Positions 7,898 to 15,669 of a DNA stretch of 47,976 nucleotides are shown here, piece after piece. Position numbers and translations under genes: made by a program. The stretch lies in the NCBI GenBank assembly GCA_022451235.1, contig JAKUOA010000010.1, positions 1-47,976 of the forward strand, in the 5' to 3' direction. Under the pieces are notes generated by a model, which saw nothing but the letters and a program-made list of their open reading frames with translations, did no database searches and was not told the DNA's origin. This DNA is from Candidatus Thalassarchaeum sp. (GTDB lineage Archaea; Thermoplasmatota; Poseidoniia; Poseidoniales; Thalassarchaeaceae). How positions within the stretch are numbered: the stretch's first letter is position 1; the number at the start of each line of letters is the position of its first letter.

Positions 7898-8592
7898 GCT
7901 TCCACCTCCAGCGGTAAATCTTTCTCGGAACCAATCAAGAAGACGTAATCTGCAACAGTTCCGAATTCTTTGAATTTGACTTCATTGGCCTTTGATGAGC
8001 GCTTTACGTCTTTTGAGACAACCTTTGCAGTGCTACCAATGTGGCTACCACCTGTTAAGTATGCTAAAGCTCCTTCTGAGAAATTGTGATGCCCTGAAAT
8101 TTCTTGATTAGGTAGTGAAATCACTAGCGTATCTCCGGAATTGTATTTATTTGCATCATCGATAGTGATATTTCTTCCATCATGTAGGTGAATCTGAGTC
8201 TTTCCACCACGAATTGTTGTTTTGCCCATAACTCGGCAAAGTTTGCTTGAGGAATCCTTGGAGGAAATTGAACGGTATCGGAGTTTTCCATTTTCATCCA
8301 GAATGCAGCGGTAGTTATCATCACCCACTGTTAGAACATCCATTAGCCCCACACCTCTACCTACATCGGTTTCGATTCTTCCATCAACGAGGACCTTACG
8401 AGTTGCAATCATGCGCTTGGCCTCTCTCTTTGAGTGAGCGAGATCTAGCACATCACGCAATATGAGCCCTAGAGGCATGCACATCTCATCGCTGTGTCCA
8501 CCGGGATTAGGCTTCTGGACCCAAATGTCGGTTTTGCGAGTAAGTGGCCAACTTCGTGGCATTGTTAATCTCTTCATATGGCTGCTACTCAT
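7894..8592 (-). CDS. rps4e: Small-subunit ribosomal protein eS4
   Basis: A 232-residue eS4, a small-subunit protein specific to archaea and eukaryotes (unrelated to bacterial uS4 in overall sequence). It shows the N-terminal HMKRLTMPRSWPLTRK segment, an S4-like RNA-binding region (LRDVLDLAHSKREAKRMIAT) and a C-terminal KOW-like barrel. It overlaps both uL24 and uL5 by 4 nt, the expected tight packing. Confidence 0.94.
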   Translation of the reverse strand: MSSSHMKRLTMPRSWPLTRKTDIWVQKPNPGGHSDEMCMPLGLILRDVLDLAHSKREAKRMIATRKVLVDGRIETDVGRGVGLMDVLTVGDDNYRCILDENGKLRYRSISSKDSSSKLCRVMGKTTIRGGKTQIHLHDGRNITIDDANKYNSGDTLVISLPNQEISGHHNFSEGALAYLTGGSHIGSTAKVVSKDVKRSSKANEVKFKEFGTVADYVFLIGSEKDLPLEVEA

Positions 8593-9026
8593 TGTTCAGC
8601 ACCCCCATTGGCTCTCTCCATGATTCGCTTTATGCGAAGTGGATCTCCATCATACAACTTGGTAACAATAAGATTGGATGGATGAATTGGTAGTGCCTGT
8701 TCTTTTCCATCAGCGGTGTTAGCTGTAACTCCCTCGACTAATACATAGCCACTCTTGGTATCAACACCAACAATACTCGACTTAACTCCTGCACGTCCGC
8801 GGGATTGCCCTAGTCTCTTTCCACGTGAATCTGCTTTTACACTATTTGGGAATCCAAAATCTCCACGCAAAACTTCCACCTCATCCCCAACTCTCACAGT
8901 TACCGTACGAATCATCGCTAAATCTGGGTCTTCAGTGACCAAGCGAGCGCGAATACGCTTCCTGCGGACGTGAATCGGGGCGTCAGTCTGTGCCTGACGC
9001 TGTTTTCCTGCTTTCTTACTTACCAT
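8589..9026 (-). CDS. rpl24: Large-subunit ribosomal protein uL24
   Basis: A 145-residue uL24, an assembly-initiator protein at the subunit exit side. The N-terminus has the archaeal APIHVRRKRIRARL segment, followed by a KOW motif (VTVRVGDEVEVLRGDFGF) and the C-terminal INPSN-like region (PIHPSNLIVTKLYDGDP). It is slightly longer than typical archaeal uL24 (about 120). It lies 10 nt downstream of uL14 and overlaps eS4 by 4 nt. Confidence 0.94.
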   Translation of the reverse strand: MVSKKAGKQRQAQTDAPIHVRRKRIRARLVTEDPDLAMIRTVTVRVGDEVEVLRGDFGFPNSVKADSRGKRLGQSRGRAGVKSSIVGVDTKSGYVLVEGVTANTADGKEQALPIHPSNLIVTKLYDGDPLRIKRIMERANGGAEQ

Positions 9027-9036
9027 ACCTCACACC

Positions 9037-9435
9037 TCACACAATCTGCTTTGCCGTAGCGGCAATCCTCGGCCATCGCTCAGCCGCTTCACGGCTGACT
9101 GGCCCCTTGATATCGGACCCTTTGACATCGCCTCGCTCATTCGTAATGACGCAAGCATTGTCTTCGAATTGTACCCAAGTTCCGTCAACTCGGCGGAACG
9201 GTCTCTTCTGGCGTACGATAACTGCGTTGAATATTTGACGACGAGTCTCTGGTGTACCACGACGGACTGTGACACGTATCATGTCTCCAACTCCTCCAGA
9301 AGGATATCGGCGAGCAACGCCGCCCTTCTTCAAGACAGTAATCAGTTGAACTACCTTAGCTCCGGTATTGTCAACGCAATCCATCTTAGCCATGCTAGGT
9401 AATCCGGCTGTTGACTTACCAGCTACTCCTCTCAT
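9037..9435 (-). CDS. rpl14: Large-subunit ribosomal protein uL14
   Basis: A 132-residue uL14, which lies at the subunit interface and forms bridges to 16S rRNA. It contains the family signature around MAKMDCVDNTGAKVVQLITV and the later RVTVRRGTPETRRQIFNAVI and NACVITNERGDVKGSDIKGP. Length is normal. It overlaps the S17 stop by 4 nt. Confidence 0.95.
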   Translation of the reverse strand: MRGVAGKSTAGLPSMAKMDCVDNTGAKVVQLITVLKKGGVARRYPSGGVGDMIRVTVRRGTPETRRQIFNAVIVRQKRPFRRVDGTWVQFEDNACVITNERGDVKGSDIKGPVSREAAERWPRIAATAKQIV

Positions 9436-9764
9436 TCAGAATCCCCCTTCTCAATTACACAAAATTTGACAGTCTTGGAAAGTGGTCTACACTCCATTAT
9501 TCGGACCGTTTCGCCACTAGCAACCTCACCTATACAAGATGGCAAGTGTGCAGCATATCTGCGAGTTCTCTTCTCGTAGCGCTCGTATTTCTTCATGTAT
9601 CGAGTAACTTCGCGCTGAACGACAATCGAATTACTCATTCCAATAGACGACACGGTTCCTTCAATGATTTGTCCACGTAGCCTAAGACTACCGTAGAATG
9701 GGCAATTTTGGTCACCATCCCATTCGCCCACGGGGGCACGGACGTCTACTCCAATATCTTTCAT
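9432..9764 (-). CDS. rps17: Small-subunit ribosomal protein uS17
   Basis: A 110-residue archaeal uS17, a primary 16S rRNA-binding OB-fold protein. Typical segments are the CPFYGSLRLRGQIIEGTV start of the fold, the KYERYEKRTRRYAAHLP stretch and the final ETVRIMECRPLSKTVKFCVI. It follows Rnp1 by 2 nt and overlaps uL14 by 4 nt. Confidence 0.94.
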   Translation of the reverse strand: MKDIGVDVRAPVGEWDGDQNCPFYGSLRLRGQIIEGTVSSIGMSNSIVVQREVTRYMKKYERYEKRTRRYAAHLPSCIGEVASGETVRIMECRPLSKTVKFCVIEKGDSE

Positions 9765-9766
9765 TT

Positions 9767-10024
9767 TCAGTTCCTCCTATATCTTCGGTTAATGCGATCC
9801 TCGGGCCTCTGTGTGACGGTAGCGCCATCGATTTCGACCTTCTCTGAATCGATTGTGAATGTGATTACATCCTTAGGAAGAGTGACTTCTCCGCTAAGTG
9901 TTCTAACTCTTAGAGTTCTACGGGTTTCTTCAACTATCATCCCTCTTACTCCCATTAGACTTGGATCTAGGCTTCGAACAACTTCGATTTCTCGAGCCAA
10001 CCAAGCTGTATGCATGATACTCAT
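9767..10024 (-). CDS. rnp1: RNase P protein component 1 (Rnp1/POP4)
   Basis: An 85-residue protein matching the archaeal homologue of eukaryotic Rpp29/Pop4, a subunit of RNase P, which cuts the 5' leader from pre-tRNA. It has the compact Sm-like barrel pattern: GVRGMIVEETRRTLRVRT followed by VTLPKDVITFTI. Placement between aIF1 and uS17 is the common archaeal arrangement. The ATG follows the aIF1 stop codon with no gap (TGAATG). Confidence 0.88.
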   Translation of the reverse strand: MSIMHTAWLAREIEVVRSLDPSLMGVRGMIVEETRRTLRVRTLSGEVTLPKDVITFTIDSEKVEIDGATVTQRPEDRINRRYRRN

Positions 10025-10324
10025 TCAGCGCACCTCCACTTGGTAGCCATTCTGTTCGAGGACCTTTGCGACACGCTTCTTGTGCTCACCTTGGAGTTCG
10101 ATGGTGCGGCCCTTTACAGTACCACCACTCGCACAAGCGCTCTTCAGCAACTTTGCAAGTTTCCCAATATCGATAGCAGAATCATCGATTCCTTCTACCA
10201 TTGTTACCATCTTTCCATACCTCCTTCTTACTGTTGAAATGATTGCTTTCTGTTGTTCTTTTGCTATTTCTTGGCAGATGCATAGTTCATCAGGTAGACC
10301 ACATAGATTGCAAATGCCTGCCAT
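10025..10324 (-). CDS. Translation initiation factor aIF1 (SUI1 family)
   Basis: A 99-residue SUI1-family protein, which acts in start-codon selection on the small subunit. The N-terminus carries a CxxC-x4-CxC pattern (CNLCGLPDELCIC), seen in many archaeal homologues. The SUI1 core follows, with KLLKSACASGGTVKGRTIEL and the end VAKVLEQNGYQVEV. It lies between uL29 and Rnp1, as in other archaeal ribosomal operons. Confidence 0.93.
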   Translation of the reverse strand: MAGICNLCGLPDELCICQEIAKEQQKAIISTVRRRYGKMVTMVEGIDDSAIDIGKLAKLLKSACASGGTVKGRTIELQGEHKKRVAKVLEQNGYQVEVR

Positions 10325-10330
10325 TTGAGT

Positions 10331-10534
10331 CTACTCCTTACTCTCCTCAGACATCTTCGTCAAAAGACGTGCAATGCTCCTTCGTGTTTGCTTGTAGGCG
10401 CCCGGATCAGAGGATGAACCTCCAAGAGCCTGCTGAGCACGTAGTTGGAGAAGTTCTTCCCTTAGTTCGGCAAGTCGGCGCTCGCGTTGTTCAGGGTTCA
10501 TCTGGTCAATATCTCTAGACTTGATATGTGCCAT
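10331..10534 (-). CDS. rpl29: Large-subunit ribosomal protein uL29
   Basis: A 67-residue uL29, a two-helix protein near the polypeptide exit tunnel. The start ATG at 10534 follows GGAGGAGTGAAA; the in-frame GTG two codons upstream overlaps the S3 stop and is less likely. Key features are HIKSRDIDQMNPEQRERRLA followed by LREELLQLRAQQALGG and an RRSIARLLT end. It lies between uS3 and aIF1. Confidence 0.93.
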   Translation of the reverse strand: MAHIKSRDIDQMNPEQRERRLAELREELLQLRAQQALGGSSSDPGAYKQTRRSIARLLTKMSEESKE

Positions 10535-10536
10535 TT

Positions 10537-11337
10537 TCACTCCTCCTCTCCAGCATCTGTTGATTCTTCAGTGGTTTCAGATTCCATCTGTGCCATCTTT
10601 TCGACTACACTGTCGGCGACTTCTTCGCTGTCGGCAACTTCAGTCTCCTCTACCTGAGCAGATAATTCGGGATCTTCATCTGGAATCTCCAGCATGGACA
10701 CCTCTTCTATTGGGCCTAAGCCCGATTCTTGTCTATCTTGAATAGATATTTCATGTGGTAATTTTACCCCGGGTCTCATGATTCTTACAGTACAACCAAT
10801 TGTCCCTAGTTTCTTGACTGCTGTAGAAAACCCTCGGTCCATTAACTGAATAGCAGTTTCACCACAGAATTTAATGTGGCCTTTCTGGAATTTCTCAACC
10901 CTATGACGAGCACCGGAAATCTTTCCTGAGAGTATAATTAAACAACCACGAGCACCAGCGTCCATAATATTCTGAGAAGTACTATGACCAGCTCGGCGGA
11001 AGAACCAACCTCTCTCAAGAGATGATGCTAGTCTACTCGCCATTACCTGTGCGTTTAGACGCGGTTCTTCGATTTCGTTAACCTCAAGACGGGGCTTCTC
11101 CAGATTGAAATCACTTTGCAGTCTGCGCTGTAATTCGTGAATAACCTTACCTCTTCGGCCGATTACCCGGCCGACTTGTTCGGCGTGTAAGGTGACCTTA
11201 GTCCCATCAGGAGTTCGGTTGAATTCAAGGCCACCAAATCCAGCTCGCTCGGTCTCCTTTAGGAGATACTCTCGAACTAACTGGCGCTCTATATTGCGGT
11301 GAACGATGTTTCGAATTGTGTTTACTTTACTCATCAT
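10537..11337 (-). CDS. rps3: Small-subunit ribosomal protein uS3
   Basis: A 266-residue archaeal uS3, at the mRNA entry site. The start is taken at the tandem ATGATG at 11337, because GAGGTGA precedes it and the frame upstream runs through L22. The KH type II domain carries GRVIGRRGKVIHELQRRLQ, followed by the C-terminal domain (ISGARHRVEKFQKGHIKFCG). The last about 60 residues form an acidic, Glu/Val/Ser-rich tail (ELSAQVEETEVADSEEVADS and beyond), longer than in most archaea. It follows uL22 by 7 nt. Confidence 0.93.
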   Translation of the reverse strand: MMSKVNTIRNIVHRNIERQLVREYLLKETERAGFGGLEFNRTPDGTKVTLHAEQVGRVIGRRGKVIHELQRRLQSDFNLEKPRLEVNEIEEPRLNAQVMASRLASSLERGWFFRRAGHSTSQNIMDAGARGCLIILSGKISGARHRVEKFQKGHIKFCGETAIQLMDRGFSTAVKKLGTIGCTVRIMRPGVKLPHEISIQDRQESGLGPIEEVSMLEIPDEDPELSAQVEETEVADSEEVADSVVEKMAQMESETTEESTDAGEEE

Positions 11338-11344
11338 ATTCACC

Positions 11345-11872
11345 TCAGAATTCGTCTTCCTCTGCCTCTTCATCGCCGAAGTGCTCCAAGAAAACCTCGA
11401 GATTGACTTGGTAGTGGTTCTTGGGTGTAGCACGCCCCTGCGCGCGGGGTTTCCAACCAGTATGGACTTGACCCCGGTGTGCGGCACAGTGAGTGATTAC
11501 CATGTCTTCGGCATCGATTGTATCGTAACGCTGGCGAGCGTTTTCCATAGCACTGTTAATCAGTTTGATGAATTCTCTCGATGCCTTGTATGGATAGCGC
11601 CCTGGACCCATCTTTCCTTTTCGATGACCAGCCATGGTGTTTCCACCCTTTCCTTTCCTAGATCTGCGAGTGTAAGGAATCGCTTCTTTCTTGTCCATCA
11701 CCTTCTCCAGATATTCGATAGCATCGACAGCATTCATTCCGCGAATGAACTTGGCAATTTGGTAGCAATGCTTGTGGTGGATGTCTAGATTCACTGCACG
11801 TGCAGTAGCTAGATTAGAACCCTCAAGCAGTTGAGTGTATCCGGATTGTGGCTTACCTGAAATTCGACTCAT
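11345..11872 (-). CDS. rpl22: Large-subunit ribosomal protein uL22
   Basis: A 175-residue archaeal uL22, which lines the exit tunnel. Conserved segments include NLDIHHKHCYQIAKFIRGMN, the YTRRSRKGKGGN loop region and the C-terminal beta-hairpin with HRGQVHTGWKPRAQGRATPK. It ends in a short acidic tail (DEEAEEDEF). Gene order S19-L22-S3 is standard. Confidence 0.94.
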   Translation of the reverse strand: MSRISGKPQSGYTQLLEGSNLATARAVNLDIHHKHCYQIAKFIRGMNAVDAIEYLEKVMDKKEAIPYTRRSRKGKGGNTMAGHRKGKMGPGRYPYKASREFIKLINSAMENARQRYDTIDAEDMVITHCAAHRGQVHTGWKPRAQGRATPKNHYQVNLEVFLEHFGDEEAEEDEF

Positions 11873-11883
11873 TCTTATTCACC

Positions 11884-12381
11884 TCACTTCAATGCCACGT
11901 GCTTACTTGACCGAGTAGCACCTACACCAGGACCGGTGTGCGTTACCGACCTACGAGTTGGAGCGAACTCGCCCAAGGCGTGTCCTATCATTTCTGGAAT
12001 AACTTCGACCTTGACGAAGTCGCGACCATTGTGTACACCAATTGTAGTACCTACCATCTCTGGTAATACGTACATACTTCGGCAGTGTGTCTTGACCATC
12101 TTTGAGCCACCATTTGCGCGAATCTTCTCCAGGAATTTCTCTGCTTCCTCGGAAAGACCTCGAGATAGTGACCTCTTGGCGCGAGAAGGCATCAGTGTAG
12201 CGATGCATGGTGCTTCTGGGTTATCCTCTGGAGGATATAGTGGAAGTGCACTCAACTCCTCCATGTTTAATCCACGCCAAAGGAATTCCTTCTTGCGGCG
12301 CTCAGCAATTGTCGAGCGACGCTTTCGAGCCTGACGTCGAGCAGTCTTAGATGAGCGGAACATCTTCTTCTTACGTGCCAT
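11884..12381 (-). CDS. rps19: Small-subunit ribosomal protein uS19
   Basis: A 165-residue uS19, located in the head of the small subunit near the A-site tRNA. The archaeal N-terminal extension includes KKEFLWRGLNMEELSALPLY. The C-terminal core contains CRSMYVLPEMVGTTIGVHNG and VIPEMIGHALGEFAPTRR. The extra basic N-terminal stretch (residues 1-30) makes it somewhat longer than usual. It follows uL2 and precedes uL22. Confidence 0.94.
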   Translation of the reverse strand: MARKKKMFRSSKTARRQARKRRSTIAERRKKEFLWRGLNMEELSALPLYPPEDNPEAPCIATLMPSRAKRSLSRGLSEEAEKFLEKIRANGGSKMVKTHCRSMYVLPEMVGTTIGVHNGRDFVKVEVIPEMIGHALGEFAPTRRSVTHTGPGVGATRSSKHVALK

Positions 12382-12391
12382 AATTTACACC

Positions 12392-13108
12392 TCACTGCTC
12401 CCTTGTCCTTCCACGTCCAGTTCGACGTGGAGCGATGTTTCCTACCTTCTGACCAGGTGGCGCATTGCGGCTGACAGAGTTAGGTCCATGAACCGCCTGA
12501 TGGTTACCTCCACCGTGTGGGTGATCAACTGGATTCATTGCAACACCACTGACCGTTGGGTAGAGCTTTCCACGTGCCTTTGCACGGTAGTGGGCAGCAC
12601 CGGCCTTCATCAGTGGCTTATCGGTTCGACCGTGTCCACCAAGTACACCAATAGTGGCACGGCAAGATGCTCCAAGATCTTTCATCGCACCGCTTGGCAG
12701 GCGAATCCTGACCTTATCACCCATACGAGTCTCAAGAATCGCTGAGTTCCCTCCAGAACGAGCGAACTTTCCACCGTCTCCGGGCCGGGACTCGATATTA
12801 CAGATCGGAGTCCCCTCAGGAATCTCAGAGAGTTTAGTCACATTACCAGGTCGCAAGCTTACGTTATCTCCGAAAGCCAATTCTTGACCAACTGAAACAC
12901 CTTCTGGTGCGGCAATATGAGCAGTGGTTCCATCATCGAACTTGACACGAGCAAGAGGGGCTGTGTGAGCCGCGCTGTGAACTAGGTCGGTCACCTCCCC
13001 CATTTTCTCGCTTACGCGTGGGATGCGGTTAGCAGCAGGGAACTTGTGACTTGATACCCGATTCTTTGGACTTGAACCGCGGCGTTGTGAACGTGTGCGC
13101 TTACCCAT
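12392..13108 (-). CDS. rpl2: Large-subunit ribosomal protein uL2
   Basis: A 238-residue uL2, which is central to the peptidyl-transferase region and subunit association. The archaeal hallmarks are present: the GKRTRSQRRGSSP start, RLPSGAMKDLGASCRATIGV, and the near-universal VAMNPVDHPHGGGNHQ around the functionally critical His. The length is exactly what is expected for archaea. Confidence 0.96.
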   Translation of the reverse strand: MGKRTRSQRRGSSPKNRVSSHKFPAANRIPRVSEKMGEVTDLVHSAAHTAPLARVKFDDGTTAHIAAPEGVSVGQELAFGDNVSLRPGNVTKLSEIPEGTPICNIESRPGDGGKFARSGGNSAILETRMGDKVRIRLPSGAMKDLGASCRATIGVLGGHGRTDKPLMKAGAAHYRAKARGKLYPTVSGVAMNPVDHPHGGGNHQAVHGPNSVSRNAPPGQKVGNIAPRRTGRGRTREQ

Positions 13109-13120
13109 AATATCACCTCA

Positions 13121-13411
13121 TCAGAACGCTCCTAGCTTGAGCGCTGCATCCTCCGCATCGTAGCCATCGGCAAGACGCACAGATGCATGCTTGCCTGTAA
13201 TAGTGATCTTCGTGTTGACCTTTGCAACCTGAACATCTAGCAGTTTCTCAACTGCTGCTTTGATGTCCGCTTTTGTCGCTTCGCGCCTAACGATAAATTC
13301 GATTCTGTTGTTATTCTCCCTAAATCCGCCCTCTTGGTCTGCGACTCGACGAGCCTCGAGAGTTTTCTCGGTAATCCAAGGCATTTGAATAATATCATAC
13401 GGGTCAACCAT
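13121..13411 (-). CDS. rpl23: Large-subunit ribosomal protein uL23
   Basis: A 96-residue uL23, which sits at the tunnel exit and serves as a docking site for SRP and the Sec channel. The start ATG at 13411 is preferred because GGAGTGATTGAC precedes it and an upstream in-frame start would overlap L4. The core matches the family: DIIQMPWITEKTLEARRV, IEFIVRREATKADIKAAVEK and VAKVNTKITITGKHASVRL. Confidence 0.93.
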   Translation of the reverse strand: MVDPYDIIQMPWITEKTLEARRVADQEGGFRENNNRIEFIVRREATKADIKAAVEKLLDVQVAKVNTKITITGKHASVRLADGYDAEDAALKLGAF

Positions 13412-13416
13412 GTCAA

Positions 13417-14295
13417 TCACTCCAGTGCCCCTATTGCATCCTTGGTCCAAACTGTGAGACGACCTGCATCGCCCCCAGGAGCAAGGTCCTCTACGCTCAG
13501 ATCCTTAGCAGCGACAACGTCGACGCCTGGAACGTTTCGAGCGGCCTTTGCCAGGCCGTCAGATTGAGCGACAACCAATAGAACACTCTTCGGTGTCCTA
13601 TACTTGCGGCCGCGCATTGTGCCCTTTCCTGCGCGTATATTACGACCGGTACGAGCTCGCTCTAGATCTTCACCTAGTCCAAGACCTTCCATCATAGCAA
13701 CAAACTTTCGAGTTGAATACTGTAGTGGAATGGACTCTATAGAATACTTCTCGTCTCCTTCTTCGCGGCTCTCGACATATCCGTCAATTACGATTGGGAA
13801 CCTAACACCACTGTCAAATTGATGGCCACGAGCCGCGACAATTTCTGGATTGGATGTTGCTGAAATTGCTGAGTCTCGCGCTGATGCGTTTTCCTTGCTA
13901 TTGATTTTCTGCGTCCAATCCTTTGCGACCATAGGACCGTGAGCTCTTCGGCCGCCTCGTGTATGTGGATTCTGAGCAGCAGTACGCTGTCCTGCTTTTC
14001 TCATAATTCGAGAGACACCTCGTCCCTTACCCCACCATTCTACTGAATGCTTCATTCCTGGCTGTGGTGCACGCTTTCCATCGTGCTCGCGGTGACCGTA
14101 AGCCTGTCTGCGATTCGCTCTACTGGCTAGGACTGCTCGGCGGATTAAATCCTCACGAACCTCTGAACTGAATACCGAAGGTAGAGTAAGAGACTTACCG
14201 TCTTTTACCTCAACTTCATACATTTCCGCTAATAGACCTGCGTCCATTTCTTCTTGCTCGACATTGTTTACCAGATTGTATGACTTTGTCTTCAT
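13417..14295 (-). CDS. rpl4: Large-subunit ribosomal protein uL4
   Basis: A 292-residue archaeal/eukaryotic-type uL4, which reaches into the exit tunnel. The ATG at 14295 is chosen since the upstream part of the frame overlaps L3 and GGGAGTG precedes it. Typical segments are VREDLIRRAVLASRANRRQA, the extended loop WWGKGRGVSRIMRKAGQRTA and GGRRAHGP. The C-terminal part includes RARTGRNIRAGKGTMRGRKY. It is somewhat longer than most archaeal L4 (about 255). Confidence 0.94.
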   Translation of the reverse strand: MKTKSYNLVNNVEQEEMDAGLLAEMYEVEVKDGKSLTLPSVFSSEVREDLIRRAVLASRANRRQAYGHREHDGKRAPQPGMKHSVEWWGKGRGVSRIMRKAGQRTAAQNPHTRGGRRAHGPMVAKDWTQKINSKENASARDSAISATSNPEIVAARGHQFDSGVRFPIVIDGYVESREEGDEKYSIESIPLQYSTRKFVAMMEGLGLGEDLERARTGRNIRAGKGTMRGRKYRTPKSVLLVVAQSDGLAKAARNVPGVDVVAAKDLSVEDLAPGGDAGRLTVWTKDAIGALE

Positions 14296-14299
14296 TTTA

Positions 14300-15376
14300 T
14301 CACACTCCCTGCTTGCTCGAAGTACTGACATATGTCAGATCTATTTCATGTAGTTTCGAATTTGGGCGAACGGCGTCACGGAAGCGCAGTAGGCGCTTTG
14401 CGGGACCTGGTAAACTGCCCTGGATTATCATGTATGGATTGGTGACTTCTCCATAGTGAAGGAAGCCACCCGCTGGGGTTACATCGGACTCGTCTGGATT
14501 CGAAATTCGAAGTACGCGCTTGTTCAATTCTGTACGCTGATGATATCCCATCTGACCTGCTTGACGGATTGTCTTTCGGACGTAACCGGTACCGAAGTCA
14601 CCCATATTTCCAATCTGACGGCGCTTCTTTGAGTTCTTGTGACTGAGTAGTTTAACTCCAAATCTCTTCACAACACCTTGGAATCCCTTACCCTTGGTGA
14701 TTCCAACAACGTCGATCTCTTGACCTGAATCGTAGACATCTGCAATGGTAATTTCACCACCTAATCGCCCCTTAGCCCATTCGAGCTTTTCGGAGTTATC
14801 TCCACCAACCAAACCAACTTCCATGATTTCGGGAGTCTTCGATGGTACGCTCTTGACTAAGGAAGGTTGAGTAGAAACGATAAGGCGAATCTCACAAAGA
14901 GATACTCCGGACAGTGCTTCGAATGCCTCTCCATTAGACTCGCCATCTCTGACAGGGATTCGGCCAGCACGCTTTGCTGGCTTACGACCCTCTTCCTGAT
15001 CTCGCTCTCCGCGAGTCTGGTTAGCGAAGCGTGGGTGAAGCCCACTTGGACCTTCTTCAGAATTAGCCCATACTTCTCCTGCAGTTTGCATCCCGTATGG
15101 AGTCATGTGGTAGCCACGAATGGCTAGAACCTTCATCGGAGGCGCCTCAACAACGGTTACTGCCTTTCGAACCTCTTGACCTGCCGAGGTTGATTGAGGG
15201 TTTGTGTCTCTCATCAAGACATGGGTCATTCCGGCTTTCCATCCTGCAAATCCCTGAACTCGAATTTCACTTGCATCGCTGTCAGGCCATGAAGTAATTC
15301 TTCCATAGGGTCGAATTGCCCTCTTTCGAGGGCTAAAGCCCATGCTACCTCGGCGGGGATTATGTCGGTCGGCCAT
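14300..15376 (-). CDS. rpl3: Large-subunit ribosomal protein uL3
   Basis: A 358-residue archaeal uL3 and the first gene of the operon. The start at 15376 is fixed by CTGGAGGA just upstream and by the normal archaeal beginning (ADRHNPRRGSMGFSPRKRA). Conserved elements include GFAGWKAGMTHVLMRDTNP, VVGITKGKGFQGVVKRFGVK and KKRRQIGNMGDFG. uL3 organises the 23S 3' end near the peptidyl-transferase centre. Confidence 0.95.
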   Translation of the reverse strand: MADRHNPRRGSMGFSPRKRAIRPYGRITSWPDSDASEIRVQGFAGWKAGMTHVLMRDTNPQSTSAGQEVRKAVTVVEAPPMKVLAIRGYHMTPYGMQTAGEVWANSEEGPSGLHPRFANQTRGERDQEEGRKPAKRAGRIPVRDGESNGEAFEALSGVSLCEIRLIVSTQPSLVKSVPSKTPEIMEVGLVGGDNSEKLEWAKGRLGGEITIADVYDSGQEIDVVGITKGKGFQGVVKRFGVKLLSHKNSKKRRQIGNMGDFGTGYVRKTIRQAGQMGYHQRTELNKRVLRISNPDESDVTPAGGFLHYGEVTNPYMIIQGSLPGPAKRLLRFRDAVRPNSKLHEIDLTYVSTSSKQGV

Positions 15377-15669
15377 TGTTTGTCCTCCAGTAATTACCGG
15401 TAAGTTTGCCGCCGTAGCGGATTCAGACCGGGCTACCACGTTAGGGAGGAACCGTGACACCGAAAACCGATTTCCGATTGGAATCGGGTTTCTGGGGTGA
15501 TAATACAGAGCCCTGTGGTGTCTGGTGCCTCACGTAGTGAGCGGCCTTGCGACCTCCATACTCTATATGAACGAATCGGGCATCAAGAATTTCCACCCCT
15601 ACGGGGTGTATGTGAACGAAAGAGAGTAGTGGAAGTATTATTGAACCCTGACTTCGAATCACAGAGCCC
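15377..15669. promoter_or_regulatory. Divergent intergenic region between the ribosomal operon and the helicase gene
   Basis: About 290 nt separate the L3 start (minus) from the helicase start (plus), so promoters for both must lie here. TATA-like candidates are weak. For the ribosomal operon there is CATATAGAG on the minus strand near 15560-15570, and for the helicase there is AGTATTATTG on the plus strand near 15633-15642. A hairpin is present: CACCCC (15594-15599), loop TAC, GGGGTG (15603-15608). No convincing gene is seen in this stretch. Confidence 0.45.
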
